Positions 9,367-17,439 of a stretch of DNA of 62,928 nucleotides are shown piece after piece (within the stretch, counting starts at the first letter, position 1; each line of letters opens with the position of its first letter). The stretch covers positions 1 to 62,928 of the forward strand of contig JAIFKS010000076.1 of the NCBI GenBank assembly GCA_020049465.1, written 5' to 3'. Below the pieces are notes generated by a model. It was not told the DNA's origin and made no database searches. It worked only from the letters and a program-made list of their open reading frames with translations. The position numbers and the translations under genes were made by a program. Source of the stretch: a bacterium (GTDB lineage Bacteria; Krumholzibacteriota; Krumholzibacteriia; LZORAL124-64-63).

Positions 9367-10917
9367 TTGACCGATCGCGACAACCAGACGCCGGCCGACC
9401 AGGCCGCATCGGCCGACGACGCGAACCAGCCCGCGGAGGGCACCGCGGCGTACCACCACCTCATCGAGGGCCGCCTCGAGAAGATGCGGGAACTGGGCCG
9501 CTCGGTGGATCTGTATCCGTACGCCTACGAACGCACGCACACCAGCGAGCAGGTGCGCGCGCAGGAGGAGGCCTTGATCGCCGCCGGCGCCACGGTCCGC
9601 GTACCCGGTCGCCTCATGACCAAGCGGGGCACCGGCAAGACCCTGTTCGCGCCCGTCCAGGACGAGTGGGGCCGGATCCAGGCCTATTTCCGGCTGGACG
9701 GTCTGGGTGAGGAGCGCTTCCAGCGGATCGTGAAGCTGATCGACATCGGCGACTGGATCGGGGTCGAAGGCACGCTGTTCCGCACCCGCACGGGCGAACT
9801 GACCATCCAGGTGACGGACTACACGTTTCTGGCCAAGGCTGTCCGCCCGCTGCCGGAGAAGTACCATGACCTGAGCCTGGAACTGAAAAGCCGGCGGCGG
9901 CATCTCGACCTGGCGATGAACCTCGACAGCCGTGAACGCTTCAAGAAGCGGAGCGCGATCATCACCGAGATCCGGGCCTTCTTCGCCTCCGAGGAGTTTC
10001 TGGAGGTGGAGACGCCCGTCCTGCAGCCGCTGTACGGCGGCGCCACGGCGCGCCCCTTCACGACGCACCACAACGCGCTGGACACCCGGTTGTACCTGCG
10101 GATCGCGGACGAACTCTACCTGAAGCGCCTGATCATCGGCGGCCTCGAACGCGTCTACGAGATCGCCAAGGATTTCCGGAACGAAGGCATGGACCGCACG
10201 CACAACCCCGAGTTCACCATGCTCGAGTGCTACGCGGCGTGGTGGGACTATCACGGGATGATGGATCTGACCGAACGGCTCCTGCGCCGGCTGGCGCAGC
10301 GGTTCGGCCAGGACGGTGTGCTCACCTACGGCGGGCAGGAGCTGGACTTCAACCGCCCGTTCGCCCGGGTGCGTTTCATGGATGCGCTGGCCGAGCGCAC
10401 CGGCGTCGACCTGATGGCCCTGGACGACGCGCAGGTGGCCGAGCTGGCGCGCCGGCACGGCATCGAGCCGCGCAAGGGCATGGGCCGCGACAAGATCCTG
10501 GACGCGCTGTTCGGTGAACTGGTCGAGCCCGGGCTGACGCAGCCGACCTTCGTCATGGACCATCCGCAGGAACTGTCGCCGTTGGCCAAGGCGCACCGGG
10601 AGACGCCCGGGCTGGTCGAGCGGTTCGAACTGTTCTGCGCCGGCTTCGAGGTCGCCAACAGCTTCTCCGAGCTGAACGATCCTCTCGAGCAGCGTCGGCG
10701 TTTCGAGTCGCAGAAGGCCCTCATGGACGCCGGCGACGAGGAAGCGCAGCAACTGGACGAGGAATTCCTGATGGCGATGGAACAGGGCATGCCGCCGACC
10801 GGCGGCATGGGCATGGGCATCGACCGGCTGGTGATGCTGCTCGTGGACACGAACAACATCCGCGACGTGCTGCTGTTCCCCGCCATGCGCCCGGAGCGGA
10901 CGGGCGGCGACGCCTGA
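9367..10917 (+). CDS. lysS: Lysyl-tRNA synthetase, class II
   Basis: The enzyme charges tRNA-Lys. The 516-residue protein has an N-terminal OB-fold anticodon-binding domain (VRVPGRLMTKRGTGKTLFA) and a class II catalytic core. Motif 2 is RVYEIAKDFRNEGMDRTHNP, followed by EFTMLECYAAWWDY, and motif 3 is GMGMGIDRLVMLL near the C-terminus. The start is a TTG at 9367 in a weak context, chosen because it gives a normal N-terminal extension; no better ATG lies close by. The gene ends one base before the lolC/E-like start, so the lysS-lolC-lolD set is likely one transcript, an arrangement seen in several diderm phyla. Confidence 0.95.
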   Translation: MTDRDNQTPADQAASADDANQPAEGTAAYHHLIEGRLEKMRELGRSVDLYPYAYERTHTSEQVRAQEEALIAAGATVRVPGRLMTKRGTGKTLFAPVQDEWGRIQAYFRLDGLGEERFQRIVKLIDIGDWIGVEGTLFRTRTGELTIQVTDYTFLAKAVRPLPEKYHDLSLELKSRRRHLDLAMNLDSRERFKKRSAIITEIRAFFASEEFLEVETPVLQPLYGGATARPFTTHHNALDTRLYLRIADELYLKRLIIGGLERVYEIAKDFRNEGMDRTHNPEFTMLECYAAWWDYHGMMDLTERLLRRLAQRFGQDGVLTYGGQELDFNRPFARVRFMDALAERTGVDLMALDDAQVAELARRHGIEPRKGMGRDKILDALFGELVEPGLTQPTFVMDHPQELSPLAKAHRETPGLVERFELFCAGFEVANSFSELNDPLEQRRRFESQKALMDAGDEEAQQLDEEFLMAMEQGMPPTGGMGMGIDRLVMLLVDTNNIRDVLLFPAMRPERTGGDA

Positions 10918-10918
10918 T

Positions 10919-12163
10919 ATGCAGTTCGCTGCCTACATTGCGCGCCGTTATCTGCGCAGCCGCCGTCACAGCCGGTTCCTCAACCGCGGCAGCGTGACGG
11001 CCATCCTCGGCATCGCCATCGGGGTCGCGGTCCTGAACGTGACGCTGGCGGTGATGAACGGTTTCCACGCCGAGATGCGCCGCACCTTCGTCGAGAACAT
11101 GCCGATGATCTCGATCATCACCAGCCGCCCGGAGGGCTTCGGCCCGCTGGGCGAGGTGATGGACAGCGTCGCCGACGTGCCCGAGGTGGTGGGCGTGGCG
11201 CCGTTCATCCGCCAGGAGGTGCTGGTCTCTTCGCCGCGAACCGCGGGCCCGCCGCGGCCGCAGGCGGCCGTGGTCTGGGGCGTGGAGCCGGATCTGGTGG
11301 ATGCGGTCCAGCCGTTGAGCCGCTACCTGCGGCCGGATCCGGCCATTCTGGGCGCGCTGTCGGGAGGTACCGTGCCGCGCGTGATCCTGGGCACGGAACT
11401 GGCGGCGAATGTCTATGCGGCGATCGGCGACACGGTCATCCTGACTTCGGTCAACGAGGAACTCGACCTGGAGGACATCCGCCCGGTCAGCGCCCGTTTC
11501 GTGGTGGTCGGCTTCTTCGAAACGGGCATGTACGAGTTCGACAGCCGTTTCGTGTACGGCTCGCGAGAAGGTGTGGGCGCTTTTCTCGGCTACCCGCCAG
11601 ACGGGGCCTCGATGCTTGGCGTGAAGGTGTCCGACCTGATGCGCGCCGATCGGGTGGCCGACGCGCTGGGAACCATGCTCGGTCGCGACTTCTACGCAAC
11701 CGACTGGATGGCGCTGAACGAGAACCTGTTCCAGTGGATCAAGCTCGAGAAGATCATCATGGTCGTGTTGCTGGGGATGATCATCCTCATCGCCGGGTTC
11801 AACATCGTCGGGATCCTGACCATGATGGTCGGCGAGCGCCGGCGCGAGATCGGCATCCTTCTGGCGATGGGCGCCCGTCGCGGGCAGGTGATGGGCATCT
11901 TCCTGCTCAATGGCCTGTGGCTCGGCGCCGTCGGGATCTTCTTCGGCAGCGCCATCGGCCTGGCCGGCATCTGGTACCTGCACGCCCACGGGGTGCGGCT
12001 GCCGGGCGATGTGTATTTCGTGGACCATATCCCGGTGCTGCTGCAGTGGACCGATTTCGGTCTGATCGCCGGGGTCAGCCTGTTCATGACCTTGCTGGCG
12101 GGATTCTGGCCGAGTTGGGAAGCGTCGAACCTCGAGCCGATGGACATCATCCGCTATACCTAG
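10919..12163 (+). CDS. lolC: Lipoprotein-releasing ABC transporter permease (LolC/LolE family)
   Basis: This is an inner-membrane permease that extracts outer-membrane lipoproteins for delivery to the Lol pathway. The 414-residue protein shows the family layout: one N-terminal membrane segment (SVTAILGIAIGVAVLNVTLA), a large periplasmic domain of about 230 residues, then three C-terminal segments (IIMVVLLGMIILIAGFNIVG, NGLWLGAVGIFFGSAIGLAG and FGLIAGVSLFMTLLAGFW). The N-terminal FIARRYL-like start (FAAYIARRYLRSR) is typical. Only one permease gene is present, so it probably works as a homodimer (LolF-like). The ATP-binding partner follows 18 bases downstream. Confidence 0.9.
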   Translation: MQFAAYIARRYLRSRRHSRFLNRGSVTAILGIAIGVAVLNVTLAVMNGFHAEMRRTFVENMPMISIITSRPEGFGPLGEVMDSVADVPEVVGVAPFIRQEVLVSSPRTAGPPRPQAAVVWGVEPDLVDAVQPLSRYLRPDPAILGALSGGTVPRVILGTELAANVYAAIGDTVILTSVNEELDLEDIRPVSARFVVVGFFETGMYEFDSRFVYGSREGVGAFLGYPPDGASMLGVKVSDLMRADRVADALGTMLGRDFYATDWMALNENLFQWIKLEKIIMVVLLGMIILIAGFNIVGILTMMVGERRREIGILLAMGARRGQVMGIFLLNGLWLGAVGIFFGSAIGLAGIWYLHAHGVRLPGDVYFVDHIPVLLQWTDFGLIAGVSLFMTLLAGFWPSWEASNLEPMDIIRYT

Positions 12164-12181
12164 GAAAGGGCGCGTCAGTTC

Positions 12182-12895
12182 ATGTCCGAGCCGCTGAAAG
12201 CCGATGGGCCGCTCCTGGAAGCGAAGGGGCTCTGGAAGTCGTTCCGCCGCGCCGAGAGCACCGTCGACGTGCTGCGCGGCGTGGATTTCCGCCTGGAATC
12301 CGGGAGCACCGCCTCGATCACCGGACGCAGCGGCAGCGGCAAGAGCACCCTGCTGAACATCCTGGGCGGGCTCGACATGCCGAGTTCGGGACAGGTGCTG
12401 GCCGAGGGCCGGCCGCTGGCGACCGATGACCGCGTGGCGCGCGAGCGCTGGCGGGCCCGCGGCGTGGGCTTCGTGTTCCAGTTCCATTTCCTGCTGCCCG
12501 ATTTCACCGCGCTGGAGAATCTGCTGGTGCCGGTGCGGAGCCTGGGGCCCGTCGCGGCGGCCGACCGGCAGCGGGCCCTGACGTTTCTCGACCACATGGG
12601 GCTGGCCGACCGCGGCCATCATCTGCCGGGCGAGTTGTCGGGCGGCGAGCAGCAGCGGGTCGCGGTCGCGCGCGCCTTCATGAACCGGCCTCGCGTGGTG
12701 CTCGCGGACGAGCCTTTCGGCAACCTGGATGACGAGATCGGCGCCCGCCTGGGCGATCTGCTGTTCGCCCTGCACCGGCAGGAGAACGTCGGTCTGGTGT
12801 TGGTGACGCACGACCAGTCGCTGGCTGCGCGTGCTGACTGCCGTTGGCGCCTGGAAGACGGGCTGCTGGTGGCGGCGGAAGGTGTTCGCGCATGA
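12182..12895 (+). CDS. lolD: Lipoprotein-releasing ABC transporter ATP-binding protein LolD
   Basis: This is the ATPase that powers the adjacent permease. The 237-residue protein contains Walker A (GRSGSGKS), the ABC signature (LSGGEQQRVAVARAFMNRP) and Walker B with the catalytic glutamate (VVLADEPFGNLDD). The D-loop continuation and switch histidine (LVLVTHDQSLAAR) are also present. The EPFGNLD form of Walker B is typical of the LolD/MacB subgroup. A GAAAGGG ribosome site precedes the ATG. The stop overlaps the mcsA start by four bases (ATGA). Confidence 0.92.
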   Translation: MSEPLKADGPLLEAKGLWKSFRRAESTVDVLRGVDFRLESGSTASITGRSGSGKSTLLNILGGLDMPSSGQVLAEGRPLATDDRVARERWRARGVGFVFQFHFLLPDFTALENLLVPVRSLGPVAAADRQRALTFLDHMGLADRGHHLPGELSGGEQQRVAVARAFMNRPRVVLADEPFGNLDDEIGARLGDLLFALHRQENVGLVLVTHDQSLAARADCRWRLEDGLLVAAEGVRA

Positions 12896-13395
12896 AGTGC
12901 CATCGCTGCGGAGCGCGCGAAGCCAGCGTGCACTGGCAGGAAATCACCGGCGAGACGCGTCACAGCGTGTGGCTGTGCGCCGATTGCGCGGCGATCGGCG
13001 AGAGGGAACCTGCGGCCGCGACGGCGCCGGCGCCGCTGGTCTCGTTCCTGGGCAGCGGCCTCGGGACAGCTGCCGGCACGGTGACCACCTGCCCGGGGTG
13101 CGGCACGACGAGCGAGGACGTTCGGCGCGACAATCGCCTGGGCTGCGCGCAGTGCTACACCGTTTTCCGGAGCACCTTGCTGCCCCTTCTGGCGCGGTTC
13201 CATCGTCACGTTTCGCACGTGGGCAAGGTGCCCGGCGGCGCCCTGCCGGCAACCCGGCTGGCGGAGATCACGCGCCTGCGCCTGAGCCTGACCAAGGCCG
13301 TCGCGGCCGAGGAGTTCGAGCGCGCGGCGGGTCTGCGCGACCGGTTGCGCGAACTCGAGGACAATGCCGCGCCTGATGCCGGAGGCGGCTCATGA
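12892..13395 (+). CDS. mcsA: McsA-like zinc-finger activator of protein arginine kinase
   Basis: McsA activates McsB and helps target substrates to ClpC. The 167-residue protein has four CxxC pairs (KCHRCG at the N-terminus, CADC, CPGCG and CAQC), the zinc-binding layout of McsA. It ends with a UVR motif (EEFERAAGLRDRLRELE) like that of the ClpC and UvrB linkers. The ATG at 12892 overlaps the lolD stop, and the protein's own stop overlaps the mcsB start by four bases, so McsA and McsB are translationally coupled. No CtsR repressor gene lies beside it, unlike the Bacillus operon. Confidence 0.9.
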   Translation: MKCHRCGAREASVHWQEITGETRHSVWLCADCAAIGEREPAAATAPAPLVSFLGSGLGTAAGTVTTCPGCGTTSEDVRRDNRLGCAQCYTVFRSTLLPLLARFHRHVSHVGKVPGGALPATRLAEITRLRLSLTKAVAAEEFERAAGLRDRLRELEDNAAPDAGGGS

Positions 13396-14450
13396 GCGGC
13401 TCGTTGGGCGAGCTTGCGGCCTGCGACGCGGCCTGGCTGGACGGCGACGGGCCGCAGGCGGACATCGTCCTGGCGACACGGGCGCGCCTGGCCCGGAATC
13501 TGGCCGGGTTCCCGTTCCCGCACCGCGCGGGTCCGGCCGAGCTGGCGACGATCAGTTCCGATCTGGGACGCCAGGTTCTTCGATTGAAGGGAATGGCCGA
13601 CGGCTGGTCGGTGGACGTGGGCGCCTGCGAGCCCCGATCGCGCCAGGTGCTGCGTGAGAAATTGCTGGCCGGCGCCGATCTCCTGCTGACGCCGGAACAC
13701 CGGGCGCTCGTCGCGGGGCGGGATCTGCGTCACGTCGCACTCCTCAATGCCGAGGACCATCTTCAACTGTGCGCCTGGCGCTCGGGTTTCGCGCCCGGCG
13801 AAACCCTGGCTGCGGTGCTGGCGATGGACGACGCCCTCGGCGGCGCTTTCGAGCCGGCCTTCAGCGAGGACTGCGGGTATCTGACGTCGTCGCCCGGAAA
13901 CGTCGGCACGGGGCTCAGGTTGACCGCCGTTCTGCATCTGCCCGGTCTGGTCATGGCCGACGAGATCGACAAGGTGCTCAACGCCATGCGGCAGCTCGAA
14001 TTCGGCGTCCGCGGTCTGGCCGGCGAAGGCCGCACGGTCCGCGGCGCGCTGTTCCGGATCGGGAACCTCACCACGCTCGGGCGGGACGAGTCCGAGATCG
14101 CCGAGGACTTCGCCGTCCATGTCGGCAAAGTGATCCTCTACGAACGCGCGGCCCGCGAACTTCTGGTGGGGCGAGACCGGCGGGCTCTGGAGGACCTGGC
14201 CTGGCGAGGCCTGGCCACGCTCGGAACCGCCCGTCTCATGACGACGCAGGAGACCTGGGATTGCCTGTCGCACGCCAGGCTGGGCGCGGGCCTTGATCTG
14301 ATCCCCGGCCGCGACTGGTCGGTCTACAACCGGCTCCTGGTGCGCCACCAGGGCGCGCATCTCGAACTGGCGGCCGGGCGTGCCCTGGACAGCCGCGGGA
14401 AAGCGGCCGCCCGGGCCGACCTGCTGCGGGAACATTTTGCCGCCCGTTGA
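13392..14450 (+). CDS. mcsB: McsB-type protein arginine kinase with altered active-site residues
   Basis: McsB phosphorylates arginines on damaged proteins, marking them for ClpC. The 352-residue protein has the guanidino-kinase start (DIVLATRARLARNL) and the loop GYLTSSPGNVGTGLR. By recalled Bacillus McsB numbering, which runs in register here, the catalytic glutamates E122 (residue 121 here) and E212 are kept. However, the first Glu of NEED is Ala (NAEDH), the Arg after DH is Gln, and the catalytic-loop Cys167 is Ser. The C-terminal phosphoarginine-binding RD pair (337-338) is Lys-Ala. The family is certain; kinase activity is less so. It overlaps mcsA by four bases. Confidence 0.88.
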   Translation: MSGSLGELAACDAAWLDGDGPQADIVLATRARLARNLAGFPFPHRAGPAELATISSDLGRQVLRLKGMADGWSVDVGACEPRSRQVLREKLLAGADLLLTPEHRALVAGRDLRHVALLNAEDHLQLCAWRSGFAPGETLAAVLAMDDALGGAFEPAFSEDCGYLTSSPGNVGTGLRLTAVLHLPGLVMADEIDKVLNAMRQLEFGVRGLAGEGRTVRGALFRIGNLTTLGRDESEIAEDFAVHVGKVILYERAARELLVGRDRRALEDLAWRGLATLGTARLMTTQETWDCLSHARLGAGLDLIPGRDWSVYNRLLVRHQGAHLELAAGRALDSRGKAAARADLLREHFAAR

Positions 14451-14703
14451 CCTTCCGGGGCGCGACAGCTTCGCCCGTTTCCACCGTTGTTCGTAAAGTT
14501 CCCCCTGAAAACGGCGAAAACGCCATGTCGGGGCGGATCGCGCCAAGGCCCGGAAATTGCCATGCGCCAACGGGCGCAGCGTCCGAGGCCGGTGTAGCGT
14601 CCACCCGGCGAGTCCAGTATATTCTGCACCAGCATCCGGCCGCGCCAGGGTCTGCACCCCGCGCGCGGGCGGTTTCCGGAAGCGGCGAACGGAGGCGCGC
14701 GGC

Positions 14704-17169
14704 ATGAATGACCGTTTTACCCAGCGAGTGCGAAAGGTCCTGTTTCTGGCCCGCGATGAAGCGGGCAGGCTTCAGCACGACTACATCGGGACCGAACATC
14801 TCCTGCTCGGCATCATCCGCGAGGGCGAGGGCGTGGCTGCGAACGTGCTGCGACGTCTGAATCTGGAGTTCGACCGCATCCAGAAGGCGATCGAGGATTC
14901 GGTGACCGCGCCCATGGGCCCGGTCAGCATCGGCGAAGTGCCTTTCACGCCGCGCGCGAAGAAGGTGCTGGAGCTTTCGATCGACGAGGCCCGCCTGCAC
15001 AACCACAACTACGTGGGAACCGAACACCTGCTGCTGGCGCTGATCCGCGAAGGCGAGGGTGTGGCGGCGCGCGTGCTGCGCGAACTGGGCGCCGATCACG
15101 AGACGGTCAAGCGCGAGGTCATGAAGGCCCTGGGTGGAGGCGACGCGGCGGGGCCGGTGGCCGGCGACGCGCGCAAGCGCAAGGCAGCGCGCAAGAAGGA
15201 GAACTCGGTCCTCGAGCAATTCGGGCGCAACATGACCGACATGGCGCGCGAGGGCAAGCTGGACCCGACCATCGGCCGTGCGCGGGAGATCGACCGCTGC
15301 ATCCAGATCCTCAGCCGCCGCAAGAAGAACAACCCGGTCCTGATCGGTGAACCCGGCGTCGGCAAGACGGCCATCGTCGAGGGTTTCGCGACCCGGATCG
15401 TCGAAGGCAATGTCCCGGCGCTGCTGCGTGACAAGGAGATCGTTTCTCTCGATCTGGCGAGCGTGGTGGCCGGCACCAAGTATCGCGGCCAGTTCGAGGA
15501 GCGCCTCAAGCAGATCATGGCCGAGATCCGCGAGAATCCCGATGTGATCCTGTTCATCGACGAATTGCACACGATCGTCGGAGCGGGCGGCGCCGAGGGC
15601 GCCATCGACGCTTCGAACATGCTGAAACCGGCCCTCAGCCGGGGCGAGATCCAGTGCGTGGGCGCCACCACGATGGACGAATACCGGAAGTTCATCGAGA
15701 AGGACGGCGCGCTCGAGCGGCGCTTCCAGCCGGTGCTGGTCAACCCGCCCAGCGAGGAGGAGGCCGTCCAGATCCTGTTCGGCCTGCGCGACAAATACGA
15801 GTCGCACCACCACGTGACCTACGACGACGACGCCATCAGGGCCACGGTCTACCTGTCGAACCGGTACATTTCCGGGCGATTCCTGCCGGACAAGGCCATC
15901 GACGTGCTGGACGAATCGGGCAGTCGCGCGCGCCTGAGCCAGACCGTCGTGCCGCCCGACCTGCGCGAGATCGAGAAGCGCATCGAGGGCGTCATTTCCG
16001 AGAAGGAATCCTCGATCCAGGCGCAGGAGTTCGAGCGGGCGGCCGGATTCCGCGACGAGGAGAAGGAGCTCAAGAAGAAGCTCCAGGACCTCAAGCAGAA
16101 CTGGACCGGCGAGGGGACGGAGGCGATCACGCGGGTGGATCAGAAGCTGATCTGCCGCGTCATCGCGGACATCACGGGCATCCCGGTGTCCGAGGTCGAG
16201 GAAGAGGAAACGAACAAGCTGCTGCGGATGGAGGAAGAGCTCGGCAAGTGGGTGATCGGGCAGGACGAAGCCGTGACCGCCGTGTCGAAGGCGATCCGGC
16301 GCAACCGCGCCGGGCTGCGCGATCCGCGGCGTCCGATCGGTTCATTCATCTTTCTCGGGCCCAGCGGGGTCGGCAAGACCGAGGTGGCCCGGCGCCTGAC
16401 CGAGTTCCTGTTCGGCGACCAGGCGTCGCTGATCCGCGTGGACATGTCCGAGTACATGGAAAAGCACTCCGTCAGCCGTCTGGTGGGCGCGCCGCCGGGA
16501 TATGTCGGCTACGACGAGGGCGGCATGCTGACCGAGAAGGTACGGCGCAAGCCGTATTCGGTGATCCTGCTCGACGAGATCGAGAAGGCTCATCCGGACG
16601 TCTACAACATCCTGCTGCAGGTGCTGGATGACGGACAGCTGACCGACAGCTTCGGCCGCACGGTCGACTTCCGCAATGCGGTGCTGATCATGACCAGCAA
16701 CGTGGGCAGCCGGAAGACCCACGGCATCCGTGGCGTGGGCTTCGGCTCCGACGAAGCCGACCACAACAACCAGCGGGTGCAGGGGAACATCGACTCGGAT
16801 CTGCGCAAGACGTTCAGTCCCGAGTTCCTGAACCGCATCGACGAGATCATCACATTCAAGGCGCTCGACCGCGAGGACATCACCCAGATCGTGGACATCC
16901 TCCTGGCCGATGTCAGCAACCGCCTGAAGAACCTGGAGATCGAGTTCGATTTCACGAGGGCCTGCAAGGACTTCCTCTGCGAGGTGGGGTTCGATCCGCA
17001 GTTGGGGGCGCGCCCCCTGCGGCGGGCGATCCAGAAGCATGTCGAGGATCCTCTCAGCGAGAAGCTCCTGCGGGGCGAGGTGGCCAGCAAGAGCCGCATG
17101 GTCATCGGCGTCAAGAGCGGCAAACTGTCGTTCAAGAGCGAACCCCGCGAAGAGGTCCCGACTCCCTGA
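14704..17169 (+). CDS. clpC: AAA+ unfoldase ClpC
   Basis: ClpC is the double-ring ATPase that unfolds proteins for ClpP and is the usual partner of McsA/McsB. The 821-residue protein has two N-terminal Clp repeats (each with YIGTEHLLL or YVGTEHLLL), then NBD1 with Walker A GEPGVGKT and Walker [11 protein letters not shown] middle domain carries a UVR motif ([20 protein letters not shown]), which distinguishes ClpC from ClpB. NBD2 has GPSGVGKT and [14 protein letters not shown]. The ATG at 14704 gives the standard [13 protein letters not shown] start. A 253-base gap separates it from mcsB; a TATATT box at 14618-14623 lies in the gap, but I found no convincing -35. Confidence 0.96.
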   Translation: MNDRFTQRVRKVLFLARDEAGRLQHDYIGTEHLLLGIIREGEGVAANVLRRLNLEFDRIQKAIEDSVTAPMGPVSIGEVPFTPRAKKVLELSIDEARLHNHNYVGTEHLLLALIREGEGVAARVLRELGADHETVKREVMKALGGGDAAGPVAGDARKRKAARKKENSVLEQFGRNMTDMAREGKLDPTIGRAREIDRCIQILSRRKKNNPVLIGEPGVGKTAIVEGFATRIVEGNVPALLRDKEIVSLDLASVVAGTKYRGQFEERLKQIMAEIRENPDVILFIDELHTIVGAGGAEGAIDASNMLKPALSRGEIQCVGATTMDEYRKFIEKDGALERRFQPVLVNPPSEEEAVQILFGLRDKYESHHHVTYDDDAIRATVYLSNRYISGRFLPDKAIDVLDESGSRARLSQTVVPPDLREIEKRIEGVISEKESSIQAQEFERAAGFRDEEKELKKKLQDLKQNWTGEGTEAITRVDQKLICRVIADITGIPVSEVEEEETNKLLRMEEELGKWVIGQDEAVTAVSKAIRRNRAGLRDPRRPIGSFIFLGPSGVGKTEVARRLTEFLFGDQASLIRVDMSEYMEKHSVSRLVGAPPGYVGYDEGGMLTEKVRRKPYSVILLDEIEKAHPDVYNILLQVLDDGQLTDSFGRTVDFRNAVLIMTSNVGSRKTHGIRGVGFGSDEADHNNQRVQGNIDSDLRKTFSPEFLNRIDEIITFKALDREDITQIVDILLADVSNRLKNLEIEFDFTRACKDFLCEVGFDPQLGARPLRRAIQKHVEDPLSEKLLRGEVASKSRMVIGVKSGKLSFKSEPREEVPTP

Positions 17170-17197
17170 CGGGCGGACCGGCGGCATGGTGCAGTGC

Positions 17198-17232
17198 GGC
17201 GGCGCCCCGGGAGGGGCGCCGCCTCTCTTTTT
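17198..17232 (+). terminator. Rho-independent terminator after clpC
   Basis: A perfect 11-bp stem (GGCGGCGCCCC at 17198-17208 pairs with GGGGCGCCGCC at 17213-17223) closes a GGGA loop and is followed by TCTCTTTTT. It lies 28 bases after the clpC stop and should end the lysS-lol-mcs-clpC transcript. Confidence 0.92.
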
Positions 17233-17253
17233 GCCCCGGACGAGAATTGGGCT

Positions 17254-17281
17254 TTGGACGGCGCGCGGCGTCCCCTATCTT
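17254..17281 (+). promoter_or_regulatory. Candidate sigma-70-type promoter upstream of bamA (distal)
   Basis: TTGGAC at 17254-17259 and TATCTT at 17276-17281 are separated by 16 bases, just after the clpC terminator and about 160 bases before bamA. TATCTT recurs as a -10 element before nadB and before the 29-aa gene near 58.5 kb. Confidence 0.5.
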
Positions 17282-17384
17282 GGGGCCTCCGTGGCGCGGG
17301 AACTCGATTCGGCGTCGCGGGTTGGAGGGGCGTGCAGTCGGTCCGACCCCGGCCACGCGCCCTGCCCTCGAGGACCTTGCACAT

Positions 17385-17412
17385 TGTGGGTCGTGGCTGC
17401 CGGTGCTAGACT
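17385..17412 (+). promoter_or_regulatory. Candidate promoter upstream of bamA (proximal)
   Basis: TTGTGG at 17385-17390 and TAGACT at 17407-17412, 16 bases apart, lie 28 bases before the bamA ATG. A TG one base before the -10 hexamer gives an extended -10. It is weaker than the distal candidate at the -35 position. Confidence 0.4.
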
Positions 17413-17439
17413 GCCGCCGCTGTTTCTCCCAACCCGACG

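Noticed and set aside
14451..14703. clpC promoter based on TATATT at 14618
   Set aside because: No acceptable -35 element lies 15-19 bases upstream, so it is mentioned only in the clpC entry.
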